From Berghia stephanieae (lineage: Eukaryota > Mollusca > Gastropoda > Nudibranchia > Aeolidiidae): DNA of 64,000 nt. The notes beneath the pieces are model-generated. The model was not told the DNA's origin, ran no database searches, and was given only the letters and a program-made list of their open reading frames with translations. Shown piece after piece: positions 9,777 through 19,611 of the stretch; the first letter of the stretch is position 1; each line of letters opens with the position of its first letter. A program made the translations under genes and the position numbers. Location of the stretch: positions 7,528,019-7,592,018 of the forward strand of contig CM067452.1 of assembly GCA_034508935.3 (NCBI GenBank). Reading direction: 5' to 3'.

Positions 9777-10486
9777 TGATCTCACAAATGTTATTTACTT
9801 TCCAAAAATATGAATCAAGTTTTCATTTCTTCGATTTTCTTTTCCAGGCATGCAAGCAATGATGAGAAACGTCAGATACCTCACATCGAACACCCAGGAT
9901 TATCGTTAGACACATCGATTAATTCATATCGGATTGGAATCGATTCAGATTGCATGGTATCGATCTACTTGGTGAATGAAATAAAAGTGTGTTTGTGTTG
10001 GTTTAAAACCGAGATCCAGGATACAGAACATTACAACTGAACTGACATTTAAATATGAATACGTTATTTCTTTTCAAAGGATTTTCTGTTTTTTTTCAGC
10101 AATGGGATAAATTAAATGTGATTTGTGGATAGTTGAATATTCCATTAGAAAACATGACATATCGATAAACGATCAAAGTGGTTTGACGATAGATCGATAT
10201 ACTTGGTATAGATTGTCTGCGTACATCAACGATAAAATATCGTGGGTTTTTTTTTACCACGGAAAGTAAATGAGCGACAACTTTTATAGCAAAAAACACA
10301 GCACACTATTTTGGTCTTTAAGAACATTTTAAAAAGAAACATCTAGAAAAGTTAAATAAAAAGGAGCAGGATTACATTGAAATAAACAAGAAAATAGAGA
10401 CTTTAAAACTTAAAAGAAGAACCCTATTTATCAAAAAGTGCAATTCAATGTTTTAAAAACAACGAAAAGAAATCTACGGTAAAACA
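9777..10486. other. Upstream region of the 10.5-kb gene
   Basis: AT-rich sequence with no recognised repeat. It would contain the promoter and 5' untranslated region of the following gene. No TATA box or initiator can be named with confidence. Confidence 0.35.
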
Positions 10487-10727
10487 ATGTCAAGGTCACA
10501 AAAGCGTTCCAAAGACACATACCAAGGCCTCAATGTCCGGCGCTTGCCCCGGTCCGAGCTAGATGACACCACGATGCGTGACCTGAACCGTTACGACAAC
10601 CGCCTGGACCACAGCCTGAAGACGGTGGACAAAGCCAAGGAGGTCATGCTGAAGTCTCTGGAGTCCGACAAGAACATCTTCATGAGGGGCGAGTCCGCAG
10701 TAACAAAAAATATACCGTCCAGATACA
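10487..10727 (+). CDS. Unrecognised host gene, exon 1
   Basis: First coding exon of a plus-strand gene I do not recognise. The ATG at 10487 has a fair context (AAAACAATGT). The 80 complete codons use C or G in third position far more than the surroundings, as real exons here would. The peptide is hydrophilic and charged, with no signal peptide or membrane segment; it begins MSRSQKRSKDTYQGLNVRRL and a middle part rich in D, R, K and L (LDHSLKTVDKAKEVMLKSLE) could be helical. A strong donor GTGAGT follows at 10728, leaving one base over (phase 1). The next exon at 11322 continues in phase after an intron that is almost wholly microsatellite. Function unknown. Confidence 0.72.
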
Positions 10728-10754
10728 GTGAGTAATTCAATGCAACTCCCACAC

Positions 10755-10756
<2 letters not shown>

Positions 10757-10808
<52 letters not shown>

Positions 10809-11000
10809 GTCTCTGTCTCTGTCTCTGTCTCTCTCTTTCTCTCTCTGTCTCTCTGTGAGTGTGTGTCTCTTCATATATCCCTATCTATCTTTCTCTCTCT
10901 CTCTGTCCTGTTATCTCTCTCCCTCCCCCCCCTCTCCCTCTCTCTCTCCCTCCCTCCTCTCTCTCTCCCTCTAAACGCTATCTCTATTTATCAATCTATC

Positions 11001-11037
<37 letters not shown>

Positions 11038-11135
11038 TTCTTTTTCTTTCTTTCTTTCTTTCTTTCTTTCTCTTTATCTCAACCCCGCCTCTCTCTCTCC
11101 ATCTCTCTCTTTCTCCACATCTCGCCCTTTCTCCT

Positions 11136-11230
<95 letters not shown>

Positions 11231-11240
11231 GTCTGTCTAC
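10757..11240. repeat. (CT)n and (CTAT)n microsatellite filling intron 1
   Basis: About 480 bp of CT, TCTG, CTTT and CTAT repeats occupy most of the 594-bp intron between 10727 and 11322. The coding strand is thus almost entirely pyrimidine. Long open frames within it are repeat artefacts. Confidence 0.93.
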
Positions 11241-11321
11241 CTTTCTCTCTCAAGCTCAAAACCGTAAAAATATGGCCCAACATTAACATTTTACTTTTAA
11301 TTTTCTTTGACAGAAACCCAG

Positions 11322-11812
11322 GCGATTCTAGAATAAAACGCGACAACGGGACAACAACCCAACCGTCCAAATACCAATCCGATACGCGGAACAAAAAACC
11401 CGTTGTCCACAACAACATTGGGTCAACACAGCAATCCAATACCACCTCCGGAAATGACGTCATCAGCGGAACAAGCAAACAAGATATTGGTAGTAACAGT
11501 AGCAGCAGCAGCAAGCAGCCACGGGACATTCTAGCGGAAACCAAAGACGTCATCGACAAACAAAAGACAGGCGACGCCATGTTGGAAGAATACATATCCA
11601 AAAACGGGGACATTGTGTATAAACAGAAGCAATATTCGACGTCCCCCACGGGCAATAATAATAATAATATCTCTGGTCTGCCACCGTATGAGTCTAGGAA
11701 CGCTCAGCACCAAGGTTATAATGGGACGCACTCTAACACCCCGGCCATCAAAGTGGATGATTACCAACCCAACGCGTCCGAATTCCCCGACTACAGCCTT
11801 ACCAATGGAAAG
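11322..11812 (+). CDS. Unrecognised host gene, exon 2
   Basis: Second coding exon. Two acceptors are close together: TTTGACAG ends at 11313 and CAGAAACCCAG at 11321. Only the second keeps the exon 1 frame open (joining as S-DSRIKRDNG); the first runs into a stop. The exon ends at AAG before GTACGG (11813), phase 0. The product is low in hydrophobic residues and rich in N, S, Q, T and K, with a serine run of five and an asparagine run of five, and one more structured-looking stretch (LAETKDVIDKQKTGDAMLEE). It therefore looks mostly disordered. No family was recognised. Confidence 0.68.
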
Positions 11813-11824
11813 GTACGGGTTAGG

Positions 11825-12000
11825 TTATAACCGACGTGCACTTAGTTGCAGGTCTGATAACCCAATTCTTCATGGGCTCATTTTGTTGTCATTGAAATCT
11901 CAAAAAATGACGCAAAATATTGTCCAACAATGAACACTGTTAAACTAGGTCTATGGACGTTCGGATATCAGACCTGCAAATATGTAAACGTCGGTTATAA
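11825..12000. mobile_element. R3 MITE, best copy
   Basis: Inverted ends of about 38 bp: TTATAACCGACGT at the left against ACGTCGGTTATAA at the right, with TTGCAGGTCTGATAACCC and GGATATCAGACCTGC further in. Length 176 bp. It sits 12 bp after the exon 2 donor. No reading frame. The terminal TTATAA may include a TA or TTA target duplication, which cannot be told from this copy alone. Confidence 0.85.
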
Positions 12001-12034
12001 CTGATATAAAACTCGGTGTTACATGATATATAAA

Positions 12035-12220
12035 GACTATAACTAGTAGGTCTGTCTGGTTTATGTTGTGTGTTGTGTGTGTGTGTGTGTGAGTGTGTGT
12101 GTTTGTGTGTGTTGCTTGTGTGCTTGATTGAGTATGTTTCAGCCAAAGTAATTTGTAATTTAAGCGCTTAGAGTCTGGTGTCTCGGAGTTATGACGCTAT
12201 ATACCATTTCAGCATTATTA

Positions 12221-12280
<60 letters not shown>

Positions 12281-12314
12281 TATTATTACTATTATTATTA
12301 TTATTATTATATTA

Positions 12315-12375
<61 letters not shown>
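12035..12375 (+). mobile_element. LINE 3' end with (ATT)n tail
   Basis: TTTAAGCGCTTAGAGTCTGG, then TGTCTCGGAGTTATGACGCT and a 150-bp (ATT)n run. The minus strand at 56585-56720 carries the same 3' end directly behind a reverse-transcriptase C-terminal peptide, which identifies this as a 5'-truncated LINE copy. Confidence 0.75.
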
Positions 12376-12411
12376 TCACTAATATAAAAACTTACAGGAA
12401 AGGGACAGGTT

Positions 12412-12590
12412 ATAAAGAACCTCATCTTGGCAAAAACTCTTATTACCCAAGACTTAAGATATACTTTGAGAACTCACATTATTAGAGCTTTTGCCAAGGT
12501 GAGGGTCATTTAAATCGATCGATATTTGAAGGACAGGTTTTCTGGTCAAATTTTTCCATACATTTTTTTTTCAAGAGTACTGCGGTAAAT
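12412..12590. mobile_element. R2 foldback element, shorter copy
   Basis: Both arms are present: AACCTCATCTTGGCAAAAAC against TTTTGCCAAGGTGAGGGTC, followed by ATTTAAATCGATCGATATTTG and GGACAGGTTTTCTGGTC. The left arm is shortened. Confidence 0.75.
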
Positions 12591-12782
12591 TAGGGCTTCT
12601 TTTTTTTTAAATAGGGAATGAGATTAGCGGAAGAGTAGCATCCCTTGATTGGATGTCACCCATAGTCTGTGACGTCACCGGCGGAAAAGTTATTAGAGAG
12701 AGAACGTCATGTTGGTTGTGCGCATGCGTCTCTCGTCCTCGCTTCCGATTTTACCCTATCTCTTACCTTAACCATCGTAAAC

Positions 12783-13432
12783 TTATTGCCTGACACTGAC
12801 CAAAAAATGAAGTCAAAAGACAAGCCTTTGGCCACAAGAGGATACAAATTGTGAGTTGTATTCAATAGTTCAACCAATGGGACCACTTGTTTCCTTGATC
12901 ACTACTAAAGACAAACTCACTAGTCGGTCCACAAACCTAAAAATGACGTCAAAATAATATGGGTCTTAGTGGGTTTTAGTTTTCAGGCTATAGATAGTAT
13001 GCAGATGACGTCACTCAGGCCTTTGTTATTGTTTTTGCCATCCGCGTTTGTGAGTTGTTCTCACTAAACTGTATTAACCAGACTATAAAAGTTCATGGTT
13101 ACACAGAGTTTGTGTGTTGGTCCGTTATACTTCCGGATGGCAATGTTGTGAACTCCTTGGCCAAGCGCATTCTATCTATAAGTTGCCGTTGGCGACAGTC
13201 TTATCGTAGCCATCGTTATGTTTTTTCCTGACACTGAAATCCAAAAGGACTGGCATTTTGACGTCATTATTTGGTTTTTGCACCGCCTAGTGAGTTGTCG
13301 TTAGTAATGCTCATGGAAACAAGTTATTTCATTGGTTGAACTATTGAATACAACTCACGATTTGTTTTCTCTTGTGGCAAAAGACTGGTATTTTGACGTC
13401 ATTTTTTGGTCAGTATCAGGCCATAACTTTAC
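12783..13432. repeat. Large inverted repeat with R1 in its centre
   Basis: The arms at about 12783-12985 and 13228-13432 are reverse complements at perhaps 80% identity: GTGAGTTGTATTCAATAGTT on the left and AACTATTGAATACAACTCAC on the right. A reverse R1 (12989-13180) occupies the loop. Both arms carry (A)TGACGTC(A)-type motifs of their own. No reading frame of note. Confidence 0.82.
12989..13180 (-). repeat. R1 unit, intact reverse copy
   Basis: TATAGATAGTATGCAGATGA at one end and GCGCATTCTATCTATA at the other, with the TGACGTCA palindrome near 13006-13013 and CTTCCGGATGGC near 13130-13141. It is isolated from other R1 copies. Confidence 0.9.
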
Positions 13433-13615
13433 GAAGGCCACGGTCTTACCCACTTGAAATCCATTAGGATCACAATGGTATTGGAACGTACCCATATCAA
13501 AGACCTACTTACTGGGAATACAAACAACCACGATACAACTAGCATAGCATAGCTAACTACGAAAGGCAAACACGGGCTGCCAGATTGACGTGGTTTCTTG
13601 TGGCTAATTTTGACT

Positions 13616-13852
13616 TTAAATAAATAAAATAAATAAATAAAATTCCCATAGGGGAAATTTGTCTCTGCAGTCTATTATTCCAAGGGGACTCTGGAATAAC
13701 CCAGGCGTCAGCCACAGTGCAGCACCGCAAATTGAGCTAGGGCGAGGTGACTTGCTCAAGGAACGAAGCGCAGCGGGGATTCGAACTCGGTACTTTTCGG
13801 GTACGAAGCAAAGACCGTATCGCTGAGCCACGCTGCCCCCAAAAGTGGCCAA
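13616..13852 (-). repeat. SINE D, tRNA-derived
   Basis: Minus-strand copy. Read on that strand it begins GGGGGCAGCGTGGCTCAGCG, has B box GAGTTCGAATCCC, a core with CTTGAGCAAGTCACCTCGCC, and ends near GGGGAAATTTGTCTCT-complement and a TTTATT-rich tail. The AAGTCACCTC core resembles that of V-SINE/CORE-type elements; this is a resemblance only. Confidence 0.87.
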
Positions 13853-14069
13853 ATAGAACCTAACGTGGACAAACACTACTAAAGAATTAATCCTAACGAA
13901 GGAGTGATAATGGAGAGGCTTCGTATAGGAACAATACAAAAGCCCATCCGAAGCCTCTTCATTATCACTCTTTCTTTCGTTAGTATTTTCACGATCTCTG
14001 CCTTCAGACCCCCCCCCCTCCCAACCGCTCTCTACTTTAAACCCCCCCCCCCCAAAAAAAAAAAAAAAA

Positions 14070-14368
14070 ACGGAGCTTTTATATAGCGCAATACCAACTA
14101 ACCACGCTCAGCGTGCCTCACAATGAGTCCCTGCAAACAATAACACTTAACACGTAGACATGACGCCTGTTAGGCGATATTACATTTTTTCCCGGACAGA
14201 GACAACGTTTTTAACGACAAGGCGTTCGTTTTTCACACGAGTGTGATAAGAGAATGAGATTAAAGAGCCTTTTCTACTGACTCAAGCTATTCGCCACTCA
14301 TGGACTTGAACCCACGGACCATCTGATCCGAAGGCAGGTGTCATACCACTAGACCAAATAGCTTTCTA
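14070..14368 (-). repeat. SINE A
   Basis: Minus-strand copy with tail GAGCTTTTATATAGCGCAAT on the plus strand and head CATACCACTAGACCA near 14342-14356. Confidence 0.87.
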
Positions 14369-14894
14369 ATAATCTAACCCCCTTGAAAGACTCATCGATT
14401 TTAATGAAGAAAAAAACAAAAAAAAAAAAAAAACAAAAAAAAAAACAACCAAACCCAAACAAAAAAAAAAAAACAAAAACAAAAATAAAGACAGAAAAAA
14501 ACCCCAAAAACAAAACAAACAAACAAACAACAACAAAAAAACGCGACTAAACTTGATAAAAACTTTATGGTTGTTTTTAAATTCGTTTGTTTGTTTTTTT
14601 TTGTTTTTTGGTGGGGTTTTTTCTTTTCTTTTTTGTTTTTTGTTTTATCTGTGCGGCCAATTTTGGCCAGGCACGAGGCCATCTGGCAGCTCTGATACAC
14701 CCTACCAATGATGCAGTAACAGTTGTTACCTGACCAGATACTAAGTGGATATAACGTTCTAAGTGGATTTCAGTATCATTTTAATCCACACGTTGAACGC
14801 CCTGCCCCGCCCGTAAACGGTTAACAAACCCACAACTGATTCTCCGACATAATGGAGAGAGAGAAATCTGAAATGCCACAATTGTGGCTAAAGT

Positions 14895-14977
14895 CTATAA
14901 GTTGAATTTCCAACACCTTGTTCATCCAGACATAATACCGGTTGGAAACGTTGGGTCACACACACACACCCACTAAT

Positions 14978-15050
<73 letters not shown>
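14895..15050. repeat. CA/AT microsatellite after a conserved-looking spacer
   Basis: CACACACACACACC, further (CA)n and then (AT)n. The segment before it (GGTTGGAAACGTTGGGTCAC) has the GAAACGTTGG string common in 3' ends of Penelope-like and other retroelements, but too little is present to classify it. Confidence 0.55.
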
Positions 15051-15104
15051 GTGTATATATAATATTTCAAGTATAATTATGTTCAACATCTACAATATTG
15101 TTAC

Positions 15105-15156
15105 GAGCATTCGCTCTCATTAGGAAGTGATCACTTCCCAATGAGAGGGAATGCTC
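15105..15156. repeat. Short palindrome
   Basis: GAGCATTCGCTCTCATTAGG against CCAATGAGAGGGAATGCTC, centred on AAGTGATCACTT. A hairpin of about 24 bp per arm beside (AT)n. Confidence 0.85.
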
Positions 15157-15207
15157 GAAACCATATTATATATTATATTATATTATATATTACATATTAT
15201 ATATATA

Positions 15208-15405
<198 letters not shown>

Positions 15406-15460
15406 AGTGTTGGTGGGTACTCGTAGGTACGAAAGTGCTCGATAATGATGGTTAGAGCTA

Positions 15461-15724
15461 ATATAGAATGCAAATTGTCACTCACATTTTTTGTGGCCGA
15501 GACGATTCGTTTCTGTGTCTCTTTTCACGTCCTCAGTCGGCGTAATCCTTAATAATGTCCGAAGAAAAAATTCTTACTCCAAACGAATTGCTTGTTCTTC
15601 GTTTGGAGTAAGAATTTTTTCTTCGGACATTATTAAGGACTACGCCGACTGAGGACGGTAAAGAGACACAGAAACGAACGTCTCGGCCACAAAAAATGTG
15701 AGTGGCAATTTGTATTCTATATAT
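15461..15724. repeat. Hairpin H1: 127-bp arms, 10-bp loop
   Basis: Arms 15461-15587 and 15598-15724 are almost exact reverse complements around the loop TTGCTTGTTC. The outer edge is ATATAGAATGCAAATT, the middle carries GACTGAGGACG and GACACAGAAACGAA on one strand, and (AT)n lies outside. No reading frame. The same architecture with different sequence is found at 38036-38287. Confidence 0.92.
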
Positions 15725-15795
15725 ATATTTGTTTTTTTTAAAATGTTTTTTTGCCAGGTATGTCTTGAATTAACTTAGCCACACCAACCAAATTG

Positions 15796-15796
<1 letters not shown>

Positions 15797-15880
<84 letters not shown>
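15797..15880. repeat. (AT)n microsatellite
   Basis: About 80 bp of AT with two phase breaks. The sequence just after it (CGTAGGTACTCGCACCATGA, then ATTACCACGTCA) is found again at about 16693-16738, so a longer unit is duplicated around a SINE pair. Confidence 0.85.
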
Positions 15881-16079
15881 GTAGGTACTCGCACCATGAC
15901 ACAAATAGCCATTACCACGTCATTGTGTGAGAAATCTAGCACTCTATAAATATCCAAACGTCACCTTAATGTCTTTTCTATAGTGTATTGGTAGAGTTAT
16001 AAAACAGGCATTGAGGTGTCCAAATAGCCCATTTCTGCGCAATTTGCGATTTAAAAAACAAAATAAAACAAGAAGTTGA

Positions 16080-16345
16080 GCATGTGTGTCGCACAATATC
16101 CACTAAACGGGCTCTAAGTGCTTTACAGGGGTCCCTAATCAGCGACATTTAACATGCAGAATAAGACATGATGACGGCTGTTAGGCGATATTATATCATT
16201 ATAGTTTACATTTTTTTTAAATGAAAGAGACGACGTTGGTAAGGACCAGGTTTACTCATTTTACACCTGAGTACGGTGAGAGAATATAAATTAAGACCTT
16301 ATCCAAGAAATCAACTATGCGCCGCCGCTCAGATCAGGACCAGAA
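16080..16345 (-). repeat. SINE A
   Basis: Minus-strand copy: CACTAAACGGGCTCTAAGTG, TGTTAGGCGATATTATA and ACCTGAGTACGGTGAGAGAA on the plus strand. Confidence 0.85.
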
Positions 16346-16373
16346 CTCGGGACCTTCTGCGCACCAATATAAG

Positions 16374-16680
16374 TACGGCTATGTGGTCTAGTGGTATGGC
16401 ACTCGCTTTCGGATCGGCAGGTCTTGGGTTCGAGCCTCGCATTGTGTATAGTTGAGTCCTTGGAAAACTCTCTTTACTCACATTCTCTCACCGTACTCAG
16501 GTGTAAAATGAGTACTTGGCCGTTAACAGCGTTGTCTGTCTGAAAAAATTGTATTATCGCCTTAGGCGTCATGTCTTGTTCTTTATGTTACAAGTTGCTG
16601 TTGGTAGGGGCCCTTTGTAAAGCACTCAGAGTACGTTTAGTGGATATTGCGCTATATAAAAGCTCAATTATTATTATTAT
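16374..16680 (+). repeat. SINE A, head-to-head with previous
   Basis: Plus-strand copy with complete head (GGCTATGTGGTCTAGTGGTA, B box GGGTTCGAGCC), body and tail TATATAAAAGCTCAATTATT. It and the preceding copy lie head to head about 30 bp apart. Confidence 0.92.
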
Positions 16681-17159
16681 AAAATTCTATATAAACACGT
16701 ACTAGGACCATGACACGAATAGCCATTACCACGTCACTGTGTGAGAATTCTTTCACGTTATAAATATCCAAATGTCACCTTAATGTCTTTTCTATGGTGT
16801 ATTGATTGATTTGTTTTACAGGCAGATAGGTGTCCAATCCAAATAGCCCATTGATAGGATAGGAAACAACAGTCCGACGTCAAAATACTGGTTCCAATTT
16901 CATTGGAAGTGTTAAACCAGTCACCCGGAGTACTGGATACATACCTTGTGTAAATGTCTGGTTTCAGAGTGATGGCGTCTTATGTTCTAGTCTAAAATCA
17001 TCAATAAAGACCATCCAATCCTCGCTCTATGACGTCCTGTAATCCTAAGAATCTGGCTATACATCCTGCTACTGAAATAGTTATGACACGTCAAAATTCA
17101 ACATATTCATTGCTTGTTCTCCAGAAGACTTAAAAAATATATATATAATATAATAACAT

Positions 17160-17372
17160 TCTCTTTATTCATCCCATAAGGGAAATTTGTCTCTTTGGTT
17201 TATTCCAATGGAAGACTGAAATACCCCAGGCGTCAGCCGCAGTGCAGCGCCACAAACTGAGCTAGGACGAGGTGACTTCCTCAAGGGCACACAACATAGT
17301 GGGTATTCGAACTCGGTACCTGTCGGATAAGAAGCAAAGACCGTACCGTTGAGAAATGTCGCCCCCCTTTTT
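17160..17372 (-). repeat. SINE D
   Basis: Minus-strand copy: AGGGAAATTTGTCTCTTTGG, CCCCAGGCGTCAGCCGCAGT and GGTATTCGAACTCGGTACC on the plus strand. Confidence 0.85.
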
Positions 17373-17624
17373 CCCCCTATTGCATATACAATAAAAGAAG
17401 CAACACTCATACGTGACATTAGATATACTTATTTTGCTGCGTCAATAAAGTTTTTAATCATATTTTATACACGTTGACACTTTTCAAAATTTGACGCCAG
17501 TCATTTTGAGACTCAAGATGCTTTACATTATAACAATGTTACCTATTTTCTTTGACATTCATGTTTTCAAAACGTAAAGACGCTGTTATGAATGGTAGAT
17601 TAAACATTGTCATCGTTACTACCA

Positions 17625-17702
17625 CAAACCATGACCACCACCACCATCATCAACATTACCACCATCATCATCATCACCATCATCACCACCATCATCATCA
17701 TT
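17625..17702. repeat. (CAT/CAC)n microsatellite
   Basis: About 75 bp of imperfect CAC and CAT trinucleotides in intron 2. Open frames here are artefacts. Confidence 0.85.
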
Positions 17703-17864
17703 GAACTTATCACCATTATTACAACAACTCCTATCATTTCTGACAGACTCCATCCAGTGGTTCCCACCAGTTCCCCTTCTACGACGACTACACCTCATAC
17801 GGGTAAGCTACAACTATCTCCAAACATATCTGACTCATCTTCTCAGAACGGTGTTATGTGCAGA

Positions 17865-18155
17865 CGGCTATCTGGTCTCATTAACTTTAGGACCGAAACG
17901 TCTTGAGGTCGAGTCCCGCTCTGAGCGGCGCACAGTCGACCCCTTTAAAAGGCTCATTACTCAGATTCTTTCACTGTACCCAGATGTAAAATGAGTACCT
18001 GGACGTTAACAGGTTTGTCTCTGGTGGGAAATATTGTAATACCGCTAAACAGGCGTTATGTCTCGTCCTACAAGTTAAGTGTTGCTGTTGACAGCGACCC
18101 CTAGGAAGGTGCTTTGAGCATGTTTAGTGGATATTGCCCTTTATAAATACTCTTT
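17865..18155 (+). repeat. SINE A, degenerate head
   Basis: GACGGCTATCTGGTCTCATT is a changed head. The body reads CACTGTACCCAGATGTAAAA and the tail GCTTTGAGCATGTTTAGTGG. Confidence 0.82.
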
Positions 18156-18206
18156 TTTTTTTTGAACTAGAGGCCACGAATGATATTAAAAAATAAAGAT
18201 GGGGAA

Positions 18207-18207
<1 letters not shown>

Positions 18208-18246
<39 letters not shown>
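18208..18246. repeat. Poly(G) tract
   Basis: About 38 uninterrupted guanines. This length is unusual and may also mark an assembly uncertainty. Confidence 0.95.
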
Positions 18247-18247
<1 letters not shown>

Positions 18248-18867
18248 CCAAAACGCAAGAGTGTAAGAAATCTTTTATTCTACCCCTCATTCGATTCTGA
18301 TCTTATTTCGTCATCTTTTTAAAAAAAAAGACATCTTCACGTAGAAAACGTAAATAAGACTTCTTTTTAAAGAATCTAATTTTAGTGAAATTTAACGTTT
18401 GATAGTCTGACGTCACAAATTATTATTGTAAACATGACATCACTACGCGTTACTATTTTAGGATGAGGGATTTAATTTGGCATATGATTTTAAAAAGAAT
18501 GAATTGAGTGTTTTTGTGAGTGTGTTCACTCGAAGAAACCTTTTAAAAATCTAGTATTTACACGTGTGCCATATTCTTGACAGTTTTCACTGAGTTGGAC
18601 ACAACCAAAGGACAGAATGTCGAATTCCTCTAATACATAAAGTGCTATTGTGGCTATGATAATCAATCATAGAGGTGGCGGGGCCGATTTCACCCCAACC
18701 CCCCCCCCCCCCCCCCAATCCGCCACCACCAACCCCCACCCCAAAATAGACAACTTTTGTCAGAAGCTGACAATTATTTCCATTGCTTTTTGCAAGAGAT
18801 TAGTAACTGTGATGCTACTTTGTTTTCTCTAGAAGCAAATTTCATCAGACTTACTAATTAATATCGT

Positions 18868-19160
18868 GCGGCTATGTGGTTTGGCACTCGATTTCGGATC
18901 GGAAGGTCCTGGGTTCGAGCGTCACTCGGCGCATAGTTGAGTCCTTGGAAAAGGCTCTTTACTCACATTCTCTCATCGTACTCAGGTGTAAAATGAGTAT
19001 CTGGCCGTTAAAGCGTTGTTTCTATCCGAAAAAATTGTAATATCTCCTAACAGGTATTATGTCTCGTCCAACTTGTCAAGTGTTCCTGTTAGTCAAGCAC
19101 TCCTTATAAAGCGCATTGAGCACGTTTAGTGGATATTGCGCTCTATAAAAGCTCTATTTT
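18868..19160 (+). repeat. SINE A
   Basis: Plus-strand copy with head GTGCGGCTATGTGGTTTGGC (part of the A-box region deleted), B box GGGTTCGAGCG, and tail ending TGCGCTCTATAAAAGCTC. It lies just upstream of the exon 3 acceptor. Confidence 0.88.
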
Positions 19161-19191
19161 TTAAACTTTTTTTTTTCAATTATTCAAACAG

Positions 19192-19569
19192 AATTTATTG
19201 ATATTTTATTTCTTCTCCAATCCAAGGCGAAGGTCTCACTTCTGGGAATACATGAGCGCCCCCAAAAACCCGTCCCGGAATTTACAGAAACGGGAACAGC
19301 TGGAGAGAGAATTCTCCAGTCCCGCTCTCAAATCAAGGGCCACAACTCCAGCAGTTCCCAAGTCCGCCAAGGGACCGAGAACGGCAACAACAGCCGCCGC
19401 CAATTCCGGCACGGGGCCAGGAACAACGGGTACCTCTACTTCTCCGTCACTGATGACGTCATCATCCGCCAACAACACAACGTCTCCGGCCAAATCCGCA
19501 GGTCGGAAAAAATCCTCTTCTGTGTCCAGCGGCAAGACTAAGACAGTGTCGAAAGGGAAGAAGGATTAA
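19192..19569 (+). CDS. Unrecognised host gene, probable last exon
   Basis: Two overlapping frames are open here. Frame 1 runs to TAA at 19567-19569 and gives a basic Ser/Thr/Ala/Lys-rich tail ending SSGKTKTVSKGKKD after SHFWEYMSAPKNPSRN. It fits exon 2 (phase 0) through an acceptor at 19191 (TTCAAACAG), but that adds the hydrophobic NLLIFYFFSNP, which looks intronic. Frame 2 uses the better-looking acceptor at 19226 (TTCTCCAATCCAAG), also phase 0, and stops at 19541; its codons are rich in third-position C. Frame 1 from acceptor 19226 would need a further upstream exon ending in phase 2. I favour frame 1 on protein character, without certainty. Function unknown. Confidence 0.55.
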   Translation, partial: NLLIFYFFSNPRRRSHFWEYMSAPKNPSRNLQKREQLEREFSSPALKSRATTPAVPKSAKGPRTATTAAANSGTGPGTTGTSTSPSLMTSSSANNTTSPAKSAGRKKSSSVSSGKTKTVSKGKKD

Positions 19570-19611
19570 TCTTCAAAAACAAAACAAAAAACAAAAACAA
19601 AATGTAAATTT

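Noticed and set aside
11221-11655. 144-residue minus-strand frame opposite exon 2
   Set aside because: A shadow of the plus-strand exon. The plus strand has splice sites and phase continuity with exon 1; the minus frame has none.
12178-12387. Poly-leucine, poly-tyrosine and poly-isoleucine frames
   Set aside because: Direct translation of an (ATT)n LINE tail.
14888-15070. Long-terminal-repeat element suggested by paired AT blocks around 15-16 kb
   Set aside because: No gag, pol or primer-binding-site signals and no matching direct terminal repeats; the pairs are hairpin arms and microsatellites.
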